DNA from: Sternotherus odoratus
Lineage: Eukaryota > Chordata > Testudines > Kinosternidae
Length of the DNA stretch: 64,000 nt
Reading direction: 5' to 3'
Assembly (NCBI GenBank): GCA_032164245.1
Contig: JAVMKO010000002.1
Span: 178,442,920 to 178,506,919 of the forward strand
Every line of letters starts with the position of its first letter. The stretch's first letter is position 1. Position numbers and translations under genes: made by a program. Positions 22,749 to 34,959 of this stretch are shown here, in pieces. Below the pieces are notes generated by a model, which saw nothing but the letters and a program-made list of their open reading frames with translations, did no database searches and was not told where the DNA came from.

Positions 22749-25700
22749 CGTTTTCCTATTCAAAATTAAAGGAAAACTAGCTCAGTAGATCTTGCTACTT
22801 ATAATGTTCCATATAGTACATTTCACCAAATTCATGAGGGTAGATGATGAAGGAGTCTGATGCCATTATTTTGCCTCTGATCCTGCATGACTGAAGTTAA
22901 TGGGAACTTTGTCATTGGCTTCAATGAGCATAGAATCAAGGTCTCAGAGAGGAAACTACTGTACAATCGTTTTCAAGTTTGGCCCATTGGAATAAGTTTC
23001 TTTTCTCTAAATTATCATCCATATTTTAGCTCTGTTTTTTTGTGGGGTGGGTTTTGGGGTGATTAAATGAATTTCTCCATCTTCAAAATAAAAACATTCT
23101 CTCAGCCAAGAACATTGGGGTGGTGGAAACTATTGAACCACTTTTTTAAAAGCACAGTAATGAGAAATAAATCTAACTCAGATGACTTTGCCAATTGATT
23201 GCAAATGTTTTCAGCTAATTCTCTAAGGTTATCCTCTTGACACCAACACAACCTCCCACCTACTCTAGACTCTCCCCATTGTCAATGAGCACTCTATATC
23301 ACTTGGATAGCTAGGTTTTCACCTCCAGTTGCCCCTACATTCAGTTTTCTCTGAGCCACATTGGTTCTCTGTAGCTAAAAACTGCTTTTCACATTTAATG
23401 AAATTCACCTGTGCATTGAAGGAAATGTGATTTTTCTGCCCCCACAGTTTCTATAGCAGAATATTCCTTTAAAAAGCATATTACAGAAGGGGATAACTTT
23501 GAACACAAACTGGAAACATAAAGACAGGAAATGAGTCTGTGACCATATAACTGAGAACATCAGTGGACCCTTATTTTGATATGAAATTAAGCTTTTACAG
23601 TAGAAAAATCACCCATTTAACAAAACCATTCCCTGTTTCATCATTGCAGGAACATGTTTCTTTCTAATATATCATTTAATCTATCAAACTGTTTCCAAAT
23701 AACTGATGTGTGGTGGGCATGCTTGAGATTCCATTTCTTTGTCAAGATACTGAGATTCTACATGAAATCATCTTTATTCCTAATCCACTGTGTACTAGAA
23801 AGATGTGTATAAAGCAAGAATTTAAAATCAATATTGGATGGGAATATATTCTTTCACAAGTAGTAAATTGCAGGTATTTTAACTTTCATCAGTAACCCTT
23901 CTGGTTTGCGTTCCTTTATCCATAGTTTCCCTTTATAATTATTACAAGGACTTCAGAATTTAACAACTGTTCTGATGCATGCAAGAATATTGTTCTGTTC
24001 AAATCACAGAGTAGCTGGATATGTTACAATCCATTTAATTGTTGTCTAGAACAAACACAGCATTATCCAGTAGGTACAATTTTTGCAGGCATGACCACAA
24101 AACCCATATCTTCATAGTGCTGCGCTGTGATATCAGCTATCATTTTTGGAGCTCCCATATCACTCCCATCTTAGAAAAAAAGTCCTTGCCAACATTGATG
24201 AGGGAAGCCAGACTAGAACCACAATAGCAACGATCATACTTGAGTATAGTTGCTTGCTAGCATGGTTCCAATGGTAAAATGGAAACGTGTATATCACTTG
24301 TTGCTTTTTTATTTGGCTTTTCTTTTAATCAATAAATCTTTTAGACATGTAGGTGAAAGATGTAGAAGAAACATGGGGTTCAGATTGAGTCCATTAAAGA
24401 GCCCTTTCCCTGAGGTCTCCAGATTTTTGTTTTACTTAGTAGTAAAGTGCTTCTCCCAAACGCACTGCTTCAGCTCAGTTTCTTACCCCTTTAGGGAAAC
24501 ACCTTCCCCTTGACCTCAAGCTATGAAGAAGAGGCGTTGTGCCAACTGTGCCTCTACTAGACTCTCCAATTTAAAATACCACTAGAGAGTTAACTAGGGA
24601 GTGGAGGTTCTGGACCCCACATATTCTCTTTGAAGTAAGAGGAAATCCAAAGGCCAGAATCACTGGGAAATGGTGGTCCAAAATCCTGGGAGGAAGGGGT
24701 GATGATAGATGAGAAATAGGCAATGGCTTGAAAAGGTAGTTCAATTTAGAATGTTAAATCTAGTAGACTTGATGAATGGGTAGGACTTCTGTAGATTCAG
24801 AGATTCAAAGTTCCAATAAATAACCAGACTAAACTTCTGAGCCCTAGGAAATGTGTTTATAGCTGCTAAAAGGACCTCACCTCCCCTGTAGTACAAAAAT
24901 ATTTTATTACTGTCAGCCAAGTGGTATTATGAGAAATACTCAACACTGCCAGGTGTGAGACAGAGGACAACGAGAGATCATTGACTGTACAACAAAAGGA
25001 GCAGCCTAAATTTTTGGAGAACGTGCTGTGATATAAATCTCATCATCAAGACTTTATTCCATCTCTAGCTCTCACAAGGTTCAGAAGTGACAGGAGCAGA
25101 GAAAAATGAAAGTTAAGATAGTAACATTACAATGGTCAGATAAAAAAAGGAGCATGAAAACCATACTGGCCAACATAATATACTCAATTTTCAAGTTATG
25201 GTTAGCTGCAGAGAAAGAAGCTATAGAGAAAATGTTGTGTTGGAGACTGGGCAGAGGAGGATGTTAAATGGAAACTTTGCATTTAACTTTAGATAATGGA
25301 AAGGGCAGTACTCTCCTGATTCATATTCTTACTATGCACTTGAACATGGCAGATCAAAAAGCCACTGGTTGTATTCGATTGACATTTTTAATCATCAATA
25401 TAATAGATAATGCTTTCTGGGCTATACACAGGCAGTATGTGAAGTAATTATATTCCTTCTTCATTTAATTTTAGTTTGGTTTTGTCTGCATATCATGCTA
25501 GAATAATTTTTCTGTTTTGATATCTCAGATCTGAATGGTATTTTAGTTACTCTTACTGAACGAGTCTTTGAGAAACATAAATATATGCAATGAAAGATGA
25601 ATTACACTTTTTCTGGAGGAAAATAGACTCGATAACATCTTAAATTTATTTAAATATGGTTCTCCTTTACTATGTTTCTAGAGGAAATAAATGTCTTCTT

Positions 25701-26430
25701 GAAGAAAAAATAATAGACTGAAAACATCTTAAACTTATTGAACTATGCAGCTTCTTTTGTGTATTTTATGGGGAGAGCTTCTTTTATTAACTCAGAGCTG
25801 AATTCTACCAGGGTGGCATGCACACAGCACCCATTGATTTTGTGCATGCAAAATATAATATTATATCCTTTGTGTGAAATGTTAGGGATTATTATATATC
25901 TATTCCAACCCAAATGCTTCAGTAACCAACCAATGCACTACTTAAAAATCAAACAGTTACTTCTTATCCAGTATTAGATTTTTTTAAACATGAGGTTCTC
26001 ATGAAATGCTCCCTATTATGTAGTTTTTAGATCATTTAAAATTCAGTGACATCTTTTCATTATACAAAAAATACTCCATTACTTATATTCCAATCACTTT
26101 CCTATTTCTCAAGTAACCATGAGAATTATATTTCAGAGATGTCAAACTCCTAAGCGTCACTACTCGACGTACTTTCTTTCAGAGTCCGAATTTATTTTTT
26201 TCCTGGATGAATTTTCCCTGAGATATTTTTGAAGGGTATAATCTTAACTTTCAGTGAATATTGCAATAATTTGTTCATTTTGGGCATAATGATAATTATG
26301 AGTAGTGCAACTGAATAAATAAATTCTATTTTCCTCTTAATGGCTTGATTTCAGTCTAGTATGGTTCCTCCACCGAGGACTTTGGAACAGGTTTTTGAGG
26401 GTATTTAGATGCATATATGTCTAAACACTT
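22749..26430. other. AT-rich DNA with no recognisable gene
   Basis: Frames are short. 22860-22960 has a weak old-repeat phrase (TTGCCTCTGATCCTGCATGA ... TTCAATGAGCATAG). Nothing else is supported. Confidence 0.5.
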
Positions 26431-28815
26431 TTGAAAATCCCACTAGGTGCCTATTTGCATCTTTAGGTGCCTAAACACCTTTAAAATATCTGCCCCTTTG
26501 TTTAACTTTGTTAAAGTTACTCAAGTGCATTTCCTATCAATGCACTCCCTAAAGTTCCAGGATATCATCAGTTAAACTAATATCTACTCTTTTTTCTTTT
26601 CTTTTTTTTTTGGAGGGCATCACGTCTAGGGTATCATCTTCATTGGCTGTGGAACAGTGCTGTGAAGTGAAATATAATTGCAGAAACTGCAATTCTGCTT
26701 TATTACATGATTGATTTGGTTGGCCTATGTGAATGGGTTCAAAACATGGTAAAACAATATTTAAGACTAGATCGTAGTTCTAAATACGTTTTTCACAGTC
26801 TGTCCCCATCTACAATGACCAGTTAAATTATGTTATAATCTGATTTATAGCAACCAGGTTTGAATGCTCTTTTTCAACATACTGTAGTTCCACTGACCAG
26901 TGGTGCAATAAGTGTCTGTGCTCGCATTTGGCCTTTTTGCAGGTCAGTAAGAAAAGGCTCTTTTGTCACGTAGATGCCAAACAACTTCTGTACTTTTTCT
27001 TCTCTACTAACTTAAAAACTCACTGCAGTGGTTATCTTAGTATTTTCCTACATCCTCTTCTTAAAATCTTTAAAATGCTCTGAGGTTCAGAAGACAGGTA
27101 TACTCGCCTGTTTCCATAAACCCCTGTGCTTCATACCAGGACAACCCTCTCAATGACCAAACCCATTAGCAAGTTCCAAAACTAGCTTCAATTCCAACCC
27201 AAACCCATTACTCGAAAACTTCCCTCATATTAAGTGTATGGTCCCCTACCAGTTGCCAGCTACTTTCTTCTGACCTTTTTGCCCTAGCCCACCCTTAAGC
27301 AAGGCTCCAGATCTTCCCACAGATCTCCTCTCCGGGAAAGTGTCATGCTACCTCTGTTCTCCAGCTCCTGATTCCTCCCACTAACCCCTTGAAATCCCAG
27401 CCATTAATACACATTTCTGTTTCTATGTGTCATCCTGCTGGAATTTAGATAGTGTTTGCAGGGTTATATTATTATGGTGGTATATTTAAGTTGAGGGAGT
27501 GAGGAGCATTATTACTTTTCCCCTTTATAGAGAGGAATTTCCTAGTGATTAACTCGGATGCTCACCGTTTCAGTCCCAATAACCCAGTGAGAGAATCCCC
27601 ATATTCAGAGAGAAAAAGGACACAGAGAAAGAGAAAAACACCAGGGAATTAGGCTATGATGATGAACTATAATTGATGAAGTTGAAGATTTGGTGCTAGA
27701 TCCTTGGCCCCATTAAGGCTTATTTATATTGCTCCAGCAGTGCAAAGCAGTCTGAAGAACAGCCTAACTTGGAAATTCTGGCAAAAGACTGATTTAGCTG
27801 ACTTAGTGACACCCAGCATGTGCCCCTCCACCATCTAATTATTGGGGGGCTGGTCAGAGGAAAGGGGCCATTGCCAGGATACCCTGGACCTTAGCGATCC
27901 CTGACTGGCAGGATAACCCTGAGGGTGATCTTATATTTGATCCATTTTACATCAGCGCTGACACTGTCATAAATCGCCCTGTGGGGCAGGCGGGGCAACC
28001 CAAAGACTAGCAGGGGAACAGTATAAAGGTGGACATCTGGTTTGTGGACATCTTTGCCCTTTGTTCCCAAAGTGCGTAAGGTGCCAAACAACTGGTTGCG
28101 AAATTTTGGTTCAAAGTGTGTGTCAAGGACAGAAATTATCACTAAATCTTTCTCTGCCCTAAAGAAAAAACGAAGATTTAAGTCTTTTTAAAAAAAATAA
28201 TTTTCTCCAATGTTAAAAAATGATAGAAGATTAGCAAGGAACATTTCAATTATCAGCGCAGGCTGTTCAAGACAAGAATAGAATTCTTAAAATTAGCTAC
28301 CTCTTTATACATACAGTATATCCACTGTACCAGAGTTTCTGTTGATGCCGATGCAGTAAAGTGATCAGATTGCTCTCTCTAGAATGTCATTATCCAAGGA
28401 TAAGGATACATTAAATTCCTTCACTCCATTTGGTTTCTTGCTATTCCTTTTGAATGCCTTCCTACATTCCAGTCAATGCTCACATGCTTAATTTGCACAT
28501 GCTTAAGTGCATGACTCTGTTTGGGTCTTAACGGATTGCAGATGCGTATATACCTCATAGAGAATGTCACAAATCTGTCATTCCTTCTTTAGTTGTGTGA
28601 TCTTTCAAGCATCATATAGATACAAATAATCTCATTGTCTTCACTGAAAATCTTCCTGCCTCTGGATAGTCCACTGTCCTTCTCTCAGGGCAAGTCAATT
28701 ACAGAATTGGAAATGCAAAGCTAAATCATTCTTATGACATGGAAAATGCCTTTGTTTGTGAAAACTCTCTCTGATATACTCTTGTTTGGGAATTATATCT
28801 TGCTTTTTCAGGAGG

Positions 28816-28818
<3 letters not shown>
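26431..28818. other. Mostly unassigned DNA
   Basis: 26400-26500 repeats words such as TAGGTGCCTA and TTTGAAAATCCCA typical of old amniote repeats. 27690-28060 is a more complex, less AT-rich block ending GGGAACAGTATAAAGGTGG, with an 83-codon minus-strand frame that matches no family I know. The rest is unremarkable. Confidence 0.4.

Positions 28819-28819
<1 letters not shown>

Positions 28820-28853
<34 letters not shown>
28820..28853. repeat. (TA)n microsatellite
   Basis: An uninterrupted TA array of about 17 units follows GGAGGATTTT. Confidence 0.9.
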
Positions 28854-28855
<2 letters not shown>

Positions 28856-28859
28856 CCCA

Positions 28860-30975
28860 TCTCTAACTAGTTGATTATCGAGTAAGAGGTTGACTTTCTT
28901 CTGAGTCACAGATTTTTTCCAGTTGTGTTGAACTTCTCACCTTTTCCCCAGTTCTGTCAGAAATTGTATTTTGGGGAGCTGAATACTTGTCTTGAATAGC
29001 ACCTTAGATGTTATATACACTCCTCCACTTCCCTGCCTCTCTGACATTAAACACTTTTAGAAATGCACTTACTTGTTCTTTTGCTATCTCTGGCTGCTGT
29101 ATTCCATATTTTCTCTGTATTTCATTCAGAGGCCCCCAGTCAGGAGTGATAGTACAAAGATGCTGACAGTAAAAAGCAAAACAGATGGAGAAAAGTAGTA
29201 GTAGTCAGGATGGAGGGAGAGGAGGAACAGACTTATGAAATGCAATTATCTTACAAGTGAAAAAGTACTTAGAAAATAAAAAGCTACTCTATGTGATCAG
29301 AGAACCAACCCCACTTTAATATGATATAATGAACTCTCCTGTTGAAAACTCCAAGAAATTTGTCTGATACTAGGGTCCGTTCTCCATATTTGGATCTGAA
29401 ACACAACCTTAATCCTTTTTTTTTCTCTCCAGATTTGAAGAGAAAATATATCCGACCAATTTGTATTCTGACCTGAATAAAAAGCAAATCTGAATGTAGA
29501 GCAGCAGTTTTCACTCTGACATTTTTAAAGTAAGAGTGGGATGGAGAGGAATGAGGGTCCCCAGGGACCTATTCATTTGTTGGGGATGCTGCAAGAGCAT
29601 CTTAAACTGGCAACAGAGCACTAGGAGTCTTAAGAAGCCTAATGGGCTTCAGGCAGGTGGCTTGAAATTCCACACAGCTGTCTGGGCTGCATGCAAGACC
29701 TAACTAGGCCTGCACCTCATGTAAGCCTAGATTGTCCTCTGCAAGCAGATTGAGCCCAGATCTTGTGGAGCTAGCTTGGAGGAAGTACTGAAAAGAGGAG
29801 ATATACTTCCTTTGAGGAATCATTATGCCCTCACTCATCACATATACACCTTACTTCAATCCAGCTAAATTTTCTTTTTGGAATTTTGTGGAGGTTTGTG
29901 GGGCAGATACAGAACAAAGGAGCTACCTCTACTTGGTTTTGACATAAGACGTTAAAAAAAAATTGATCAGCCACAATCAAAGATTTCCAACATCTGTACT
30001 CTGATGCCCTTCTCTTCTACTTTAGCTCCACTTAAGTCTCTAGCTCAAGGGTGTGGCCTACCTAGACAAACTGAGTCAACAGGTACCTGGGATTGTCCCA
30101 TAGTCATTACAGTTGGCATGACATTCTGATTCAGCAGGTTTGACACCCACTTTGATTTTTGATTTTAAAGTTATTGAGCACTATCATTCACTATCATATC
30201 ATACTCATAAAAGGACCTGTTCATTGAGGGGACTTCACAGTGCAACAGAGTGACTAATATACCATAACAAATCCCTATTTAACTCCATTCTGGGACTTGC
30301 ATGGTAATCCATACTGGATTTAGATAACAGATATGTCAGTTTTCTGAAGTACTGGAACTTGGTAATGATTGCTATAATTACTAGTGTAAATTATTTACTT
30401 CTGAATTTTAACTAATAGAACTAGAAATGCCATTTATTTAACAATATGTTTTTAAAAATACTATTTTGGTAAATCTCATTTGCTTTCAGCAGAGTACTTT
30501 GCTTGCATACAAGAGCAATACTAAATTCAGGTCTGAAATGTGTCCAAAACTTTTATGACTTTTGAGATAACAGAATGTCCAAGTTGAATTTAAACTGTTT
30601 AAATGATGGTTTAGTCATGAACAATGATTAATCTGACATACGACAAACTATTTTTAAAAATTGCAAACCATTTAATTGTAGTAAACCCTGTTGATTAGAC
30701 CACCAATTAAACAGTAATAAAACCTAAGAAACAGTTTATGTTCATTCTGAAAATAACTCTTTGGGAACACATCTTATGATTCATCATAATATGATCTTTT
30801 TTAAATAACACTTTATCTCTAGCACTACACCTCTTCAGCTGATGAGCAAATAGTGTCAATGTGTGGGAAGAAAACAACTTAAAAGAAAGGCAATAACAAC
30901 TGTTTTCCAAAAACATTATCTGGGCTTTCATCTGTGGGGTTTTTTTTCCCAATCACTGGAGTCCCAAAGATGATA
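28860..30975. other. AT-rich DNA with no recognisable feature
   Basis: No exon or named repeat was recognised. Frames are short and without motifs. Confidence 0.5.
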
Positions 30976-30978
30976 TTA

Positions 30979-31526
30979 CAGTAAACCCTCGATTTAACGG
31001 ACCTCGATTTAACGGACTTCGGATGCAACGGACAAAATTTCTGAGCAAGTCTGATGCATCCGAAATCCATTTCTCGGGGGCTGGCTGCTGGCTCCCGGCT
31101 GCCGCCCGGGTCACGGCAGCGGGCGGGCTGGCTCCCAGCTGCCGCCCGGGTCCAGGCAGCGGGCGGGCTGGCTGCCGGTTCCCGGCTCCCGCCCGAGTCC
31201 CGCCAGCGGGCGGGCTGGCTGCTGGGTCCCGGCTGCTGCCCGGGTCCCAGCAGCCGGGACCCGGGCGTGCTGGCTGATGGCTCCCGGCTGCCACCCGAGT
31301 CCCAGCAGCCGGGACCCGGGCGTGCTGGCTGACGGCTCCTGGCTGCCGCCCGGGTCTCAGCAGCAGGCGGGCTGCGGAGCTGCCGCCCCGACCCTGTGGC
31401 AGGCGGGCTGCTGCTCCGACAGCTCGTTGTTTTTTTGTTGTTTTTTTTTTAATATTAAATAACGGACTTTTTGATTTAACGGACACCCCCTCGCCCGAAT
31501 TAGTCCGTTAAATGGAGGTTTTACTG
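30979..31526. mobile_element. Tigger/pogo-type transposon, copy 2 (inverted)
   Basis: The unit starts CAGTAAACCCTCGATTTAAC and ends GTTTTACTG, with TA on both sides (30977-30978 and 31527-31528). Its right end, read on the minus strand, aligns with the left end of copy 1 (GACTAATT, GGTGTCCGTTAAA, GTCCGTTATTTAAT), so it lies in the opposite orientation. Both copies share the GGACTTCGGATGCA/TGCATCCGAAGTCC block inside the other end. The GC-rich core (about 31075-31400) is a different array, built on CTGGCTGCTGGCTCCCGGCT and CCGCCCGGGTC words. Frames through the core are repeat artefacts. Confidence 0.85.
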
Positions 31527-31695
31527 TAGTAAAAGCTAAATAACATCAAACTGACTCACTTCTTATGATGTTGTGGTCATCATAGATAATACAAATTGTA
31601 CCTTTTGTTATGGTAAAGTTCGAATAAGAGCAAGCATTAGCAGGGTGTGTTTTGCATTTGTAAACAATAATCAAAAACTTGTGAATCTAAAATGA

Positions 31696-31807
31696 AGGGG
31701 GAAGGGATAGCTCAGTGGTTTGAGCATTGGCCTGCTAAACCCAGGGTTGTGAAGTCAATCCTTGAGGGGGCCATTTAGTGATATGGGGAAAAAATGTGAT
31801 TGGTCCT
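31696..31807 (+). mobile_element. tRNA-derived SINE, 5' half
   Basis: TAGCTCAGTGG at 31708-31718 fits the Pol III A-box consensus exactly, and GAAGTCAATCC near 31751-31761 is a slightly altered B box. CAUUGG-type spacing and GGCCTGCTAAACCCAGGGTT match the tRNA head of turtle SINEs. The unit continues with GGGGCCATTTAGTGATATGG and breaks off after GGTCCT, where a solo LTR has entered. The tail resumes at 32353. It is a retroposed SINE, not a tRNA gene. Confidence 0.8.
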
Positions 31808-32352
31808 TAAGACAAGGCGGACCAGCCCCGCACGGGCCAGGGCAGCCCCTGGCCGGAAGCACTAGCAGCGGAAGTCCCGCCCCTGCTGCACTGGGCATGC
31901 TCCAAGTGCTCCGGCTGTATAAAGGAAGTGAGCCCAGCTCAGTCTGGGCTGGCAGCCGGAGGAGAAGGACATGCCTGGGGAGCTCTCGCGAGAAACCAGC
32001 CCCAGCCGTATCCGGAGCCAGAGCTGCGGCAGGACCCTGCCTCCGAGCTCGTCGCCGACCACAGCCGACCGGGAGCCTTAGATCACGACCAGGCTGAGGA
32101 GGCCTCGGACCCAGCTACGTACGGGGGATCAGCGACCCACCGGAGGACCCCGCCGCTGGAGACGGTAGGAACAGACCCCGGGATAGTGAGGGAGTGGTAC
32201 GACCCACCGGAAGACACTCAGCGTGTTGCGGTGGGACACCCCCCCCCCCCCCGCTGAGTGGGTGGTTAGGCCGCACTGCCCCAGCGGAGGGGCGGCTATT
32301 GACTCCGGCCACTAGGCCGCACTGCCCCTGCCCGGGGGCTCGAACCCTGACA
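31808..32352 (+). mobile_element. Solo LTR inside the SINE
   Basis: The 545-bp insertion begins TAAGACAAGG and ends CCCTGACA. GTCCT directly flanks it on both sides (31803-31807 and 32353-32357), and removing the insertion restores the usual SINE phrase GGTCCTGCTTTGAGCAG. A TATAAAGG box at 31918-31925 lies about 110 bp in, followed by a GC-rich downstream part with a C14 run near 32237-32250. The expected TG start is TA here, which a single transition explains. No internal element sequence remains. The strand is set by the TATA box. Class unknown (Gypsy or ERV). Confidence 0.75.
31918..31925 (+). promoter_or_regulatory. TATA box of the solo LTR
   Basis: TATAAAGG lies in a GC-rich context (CTCCGGCTG before it). 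Its position in the LTR fits a U3 promoter. Whether it is active is unknown. Confidence 0.5.
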
Positions 32353-32357
32353 GTCCT

Positions 32358-32420
32358 GCTTTGAGCAGGGGTTGGACTAGATGATTTCCTGACGTCCCTT
32401 CCAACTCTGAGATTCTATGA
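32358..32420 (+). mobile_element. SINE 3' tail (CR1-related)
   Basis: GCTTTGAGCAGGGGTTGGAC, TAGATGATTTCCTGACG and TCCCTTCCAACTCTGAGATT then CTATGA form the CR1-like tail shared by turtle tRNA-SINEs. Sharing a LINE 3' end is how such SINEs borrow the LINE machinery. Confidence 0.75.
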
Positions 32421-32689
32421 AAAGCCAGTGGGTCAAATTTATCCCCAGTGTAATTCAGCTAGTTACACCAAGAACAAATCTGACTCAACCTGTCAAACTG
32501 GGAAGTTTGATGTGTAAAAAAAATACTAATTAACACCAGTAGCAGCTAATTTATTCATCATTCAAAATATCACCATTGAGTATACAGCACCAGCAACATT
32601 CACTCTTGCAATGTTAGTGAATTTGGATACAAAAAGTTACTTGTCTAAAAATTGGCATTCCAAAAGTGCCAGGCCTGGTCTTAATGACG

Positions 32690-32908
32690 GGGAAATTGAT
32701 GCTGCTGTAATCGATGCAGAGTGCTCTCCGGTTGACCCGGTTACTCCAACTCCCTGAGAAGCTTAAGGTAAGGTGACGGGAGAGAGTCTCCTGTCGACGC
32801 AGTGCAGTGAAGAAACTGTGGTCAGTCGACCTAAGCTACTTTATTCACATAGCTGGAGTACCATAACTTAGGTCAACTTACCCCCATAGGGAAGACAAGC
32901 CCTTAGTG
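32690..32908. mobile_element. hAT-type MITE, left end degraded
   Basis: CAGTCGACCTAAGCTACTTT, AACTTAGGTCAACTTACCCC and AAGACAAGCCCTTAG make the right half of the fold-back MITE typical of this genome. The left half starts internally at GATGCTGCTGTAATCGATGC, so it is truncated. Confidence 0.55.
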
Positions 32909-32976
32909 TTGAAACTTTTAATTAATTTGATGAAGGCATTTTTTTCATAGAACATGTGTGTGTGTCTATATATATA

Positions 32977-34166
32977 TCTATACATATATATATAAAAGTC
33001 AAATGGTGTATGCGTGCGTGTATGTACGTTCACTTACTCCTTCCACACCGTTTGACCTAGAGACTTGAAATTTGGTACAGTTATAGGTCTTAGGGTCCTA
33101 ATCAGGGTAAGAGTTGAAAATTTTTCAAATCTCACCTCTGACGCCCCCCAGGGGTGAAATTATTTAAAGGCCAATCACATCAGCTGGGCAGCTGCTGTTC
33201 TCTGTGACATAGTTATGATGTCATAATACCCCCTCCAACGGACCCTGCACTCGCTCAGCTCTCTGCCCCCTCCCCCCTCCAACGGACCCCGCACTCGCTC
33301 AGCTCTCTGCCCCTCCCCCCTCCAACGGACCCCGCACTCGCTCAGCTCTCTGCCCCCTCCCCACCTCTGACGGACCCGAGTTGGGTTTGGTCGGAGGGTA
33401 AGTGAGCCGGGGGTGTTGGGTTTGGTCTGGGTGGGTGAGGGGTGAGGGGTGGGTGTTGGGGTTGGTCAGGGGGTGTTGGGTTTGGTGGGGGGTAAGGTGG
33501 GGGGGTTGGGTTTGTTTGGAGGGGTGAGGAGGGGGGTCGGGGTTGGTCGAGGGGTAAGTGAGGTGTGGGTGTCGGGTTTGTTTGTGGTGGTAGGTAGGGG
33601 TGTCGGGTTTGGTTGGGGGGGAAAGTGAGGTGGGTGTGTCAGGTTTGGTCTATGGGGGGTGAGCTGTGGGTGTTGGTCAGGGGGTGTTGGGGTTGGTAGG
33701 GGGTGATGTGGGGGTGTTGGGTTTGGGTCGGGGGGTGAAAATGTGAGTTGGGGTTGGTCGAGGGGTAAGTGAGGTGGGGGTGTCGGGTTTGCTCCTTGCC
33801 CCCTCCCCCCTCCAATGGCCCCCGCACTCACTCAGCTCTCTCCCACCTCAGGTAAGAATTGAAATTTTTTAAAATCTCCCCCCCCCTCCAACGGCCCCCC
33901 CACTTGCTCAGCTCCCTCCCCCCTCCAACGGCCCCCGCACTCGCTCAGCTCTCTCCCCCCTCAGGTAAGAATTGAAAATTTTTAAAATCCTCCCCCCGCG
34001 AACGACCCCCCCGCTCACTCAGCTCTCTCCCCCCTCCCCCCTCCAACGGCCCCCCACTCGCTCAGCTCTCTCCTCCCTCCCCCCTCCAACAGACCCCGCA
34101 CTCGCTCAGCTCTCTCCCCCCTCCCCCCCTCCGACGGACCCGAGCAACGCTGGGTATTTTTGCTAG
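32977..34166 (+). mobile_element. Helitron-like non-autonomous element, copy 1
   Basis: The 3' end has CCCGAGCAACGCTGGG (a short hairpin), then TATTTTTG and the terminal CTAG at 34163-34166, followed by T. The 5' end reads TCTATACATATATATATAAA after an A at 32976. TC...hairpin...CTRR placed between A and T is the Helitron signature. The 5' 270 bp are unique and conserved in copy 2. The middle (33370-33795) is a G-rich array, and the last third repeats CTCCAACGGACCCCGCACTC with CTCAGCTCTCT units. No Rep/helicase gene is present. Copy 2 (48780-49749) is in the opposite orientation. Confidence 0.7.
33370..33795. repeat. G-rich degenerate tandem array in the Helitron
   Basis: Units built on GGGTGTTGGGTTTGGTC and GGGGTAAGTGAGGTG repeat with variable spacing of roughly 30-40 bp. 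Many GGG runs lie close together on the plus strand, so quadruplex formation is plausible. Proline-rich frames on the other strand are by-products. Confidence 0.75.
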
Positions 34167-34678
34167 TATAATATAAATTCAAGTTATAAAACCAGATTTT
34201 CAGAAATAAGCATGTGTATAACTTTCTTGGGCTTAGTAATTACATATGCAAATCAGCAGTTAACAGTTTAACTGGCTGTTTACATGTGCAATTAGCACAT
34301 TTGCACATGACTTTGCAGTAACTGTCATACATAATTAAACAAATTTGGGTTTTTATCTCCAATTAGTATATTTTCCAGTGCTGCTGATCCCGTCTTGTGC
34401 CATTGGTTGCTACCATGATATAACTAAATAGGGACGGTCCAAAATAATGAAAAAGATTGTCACCAAAAAAATCTGTTGAAATTTCAAAACTATTGACTAG
34501 CGCTATTATGGTCTAGCAGGAGTAAGACCAAAGTTAAGGTTACAGACTGAATTTATAGCGTTTGAGCCTCAGTGTCTAATCCTTTTTCAGAACTTGTGTT
34601 TTGTAGACACACCATAGAGAATCTGATAAATAATAATATCCAAACATACTGGTTGACAGTCTGTGCTGTGCTGTGCTT

Positions 34679-34956
34679 GTTGGGGCATGTCTGCACTGCC
34701 GTTAAAAACCCGTGGCTGGCTTGTGCCAGCTGACTCGGACTTGTGGATTGGGCTATGGGGTTGTTGAATTACAATGTAGAAGTTCAGGCTTGGGCTGGAG
34801 CATGTGCTTTAGGACCCTGCAAGGTGGGAAGATCCACCTCTGGCTGCAGCCAGAGACTGAACATCTACATTGAAGTTAAACATCCTCTTAGCCCAAGTAG
34901 CCCTGAGTCAGCTGTCCCAGCTGCAAGTTTTTAATTACAGTGTAGACATACCCTTA
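34679..34956. mobile_element. Fold-back hAT-type MITE
   Basis: The left end GGGGCATGTCTGCACTGC pairs with the right end CAGTGTAGACATACCC. Inner segments also pair (TTAAAAACCCGTGGCTGG with a CTGCAAGTTTTTAATTAC region; GTGCCAGCTGACTCGG with CTGAGTCAGCTGTCCC), so much of the element can fold on itself. No 8-bp duplication remains. Confidence 0.7.
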
Positions 34957-34959
34957 GAG

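Noticed and set aside
27891..28142. 83-codon minus-strand frame as an exon
   Set aside because: No clear splice pair or family resemblance. It was left as unassigned DNA.
31696..31770. Possible tRNA gene
   Set aside because: The A box fits, but the B box is altered, no cloverleaf closes, and the unit continues into a CR1-like tail, so it is a SINE.
33466..33831. 121-codon Pro/Thr-rich minus-strand frame, and its counterpart at 48799-49479
   Set aside because: Both are translations of the same Helitron array. Similarity between them reflects shared DNA, not protein conservation with motifs.
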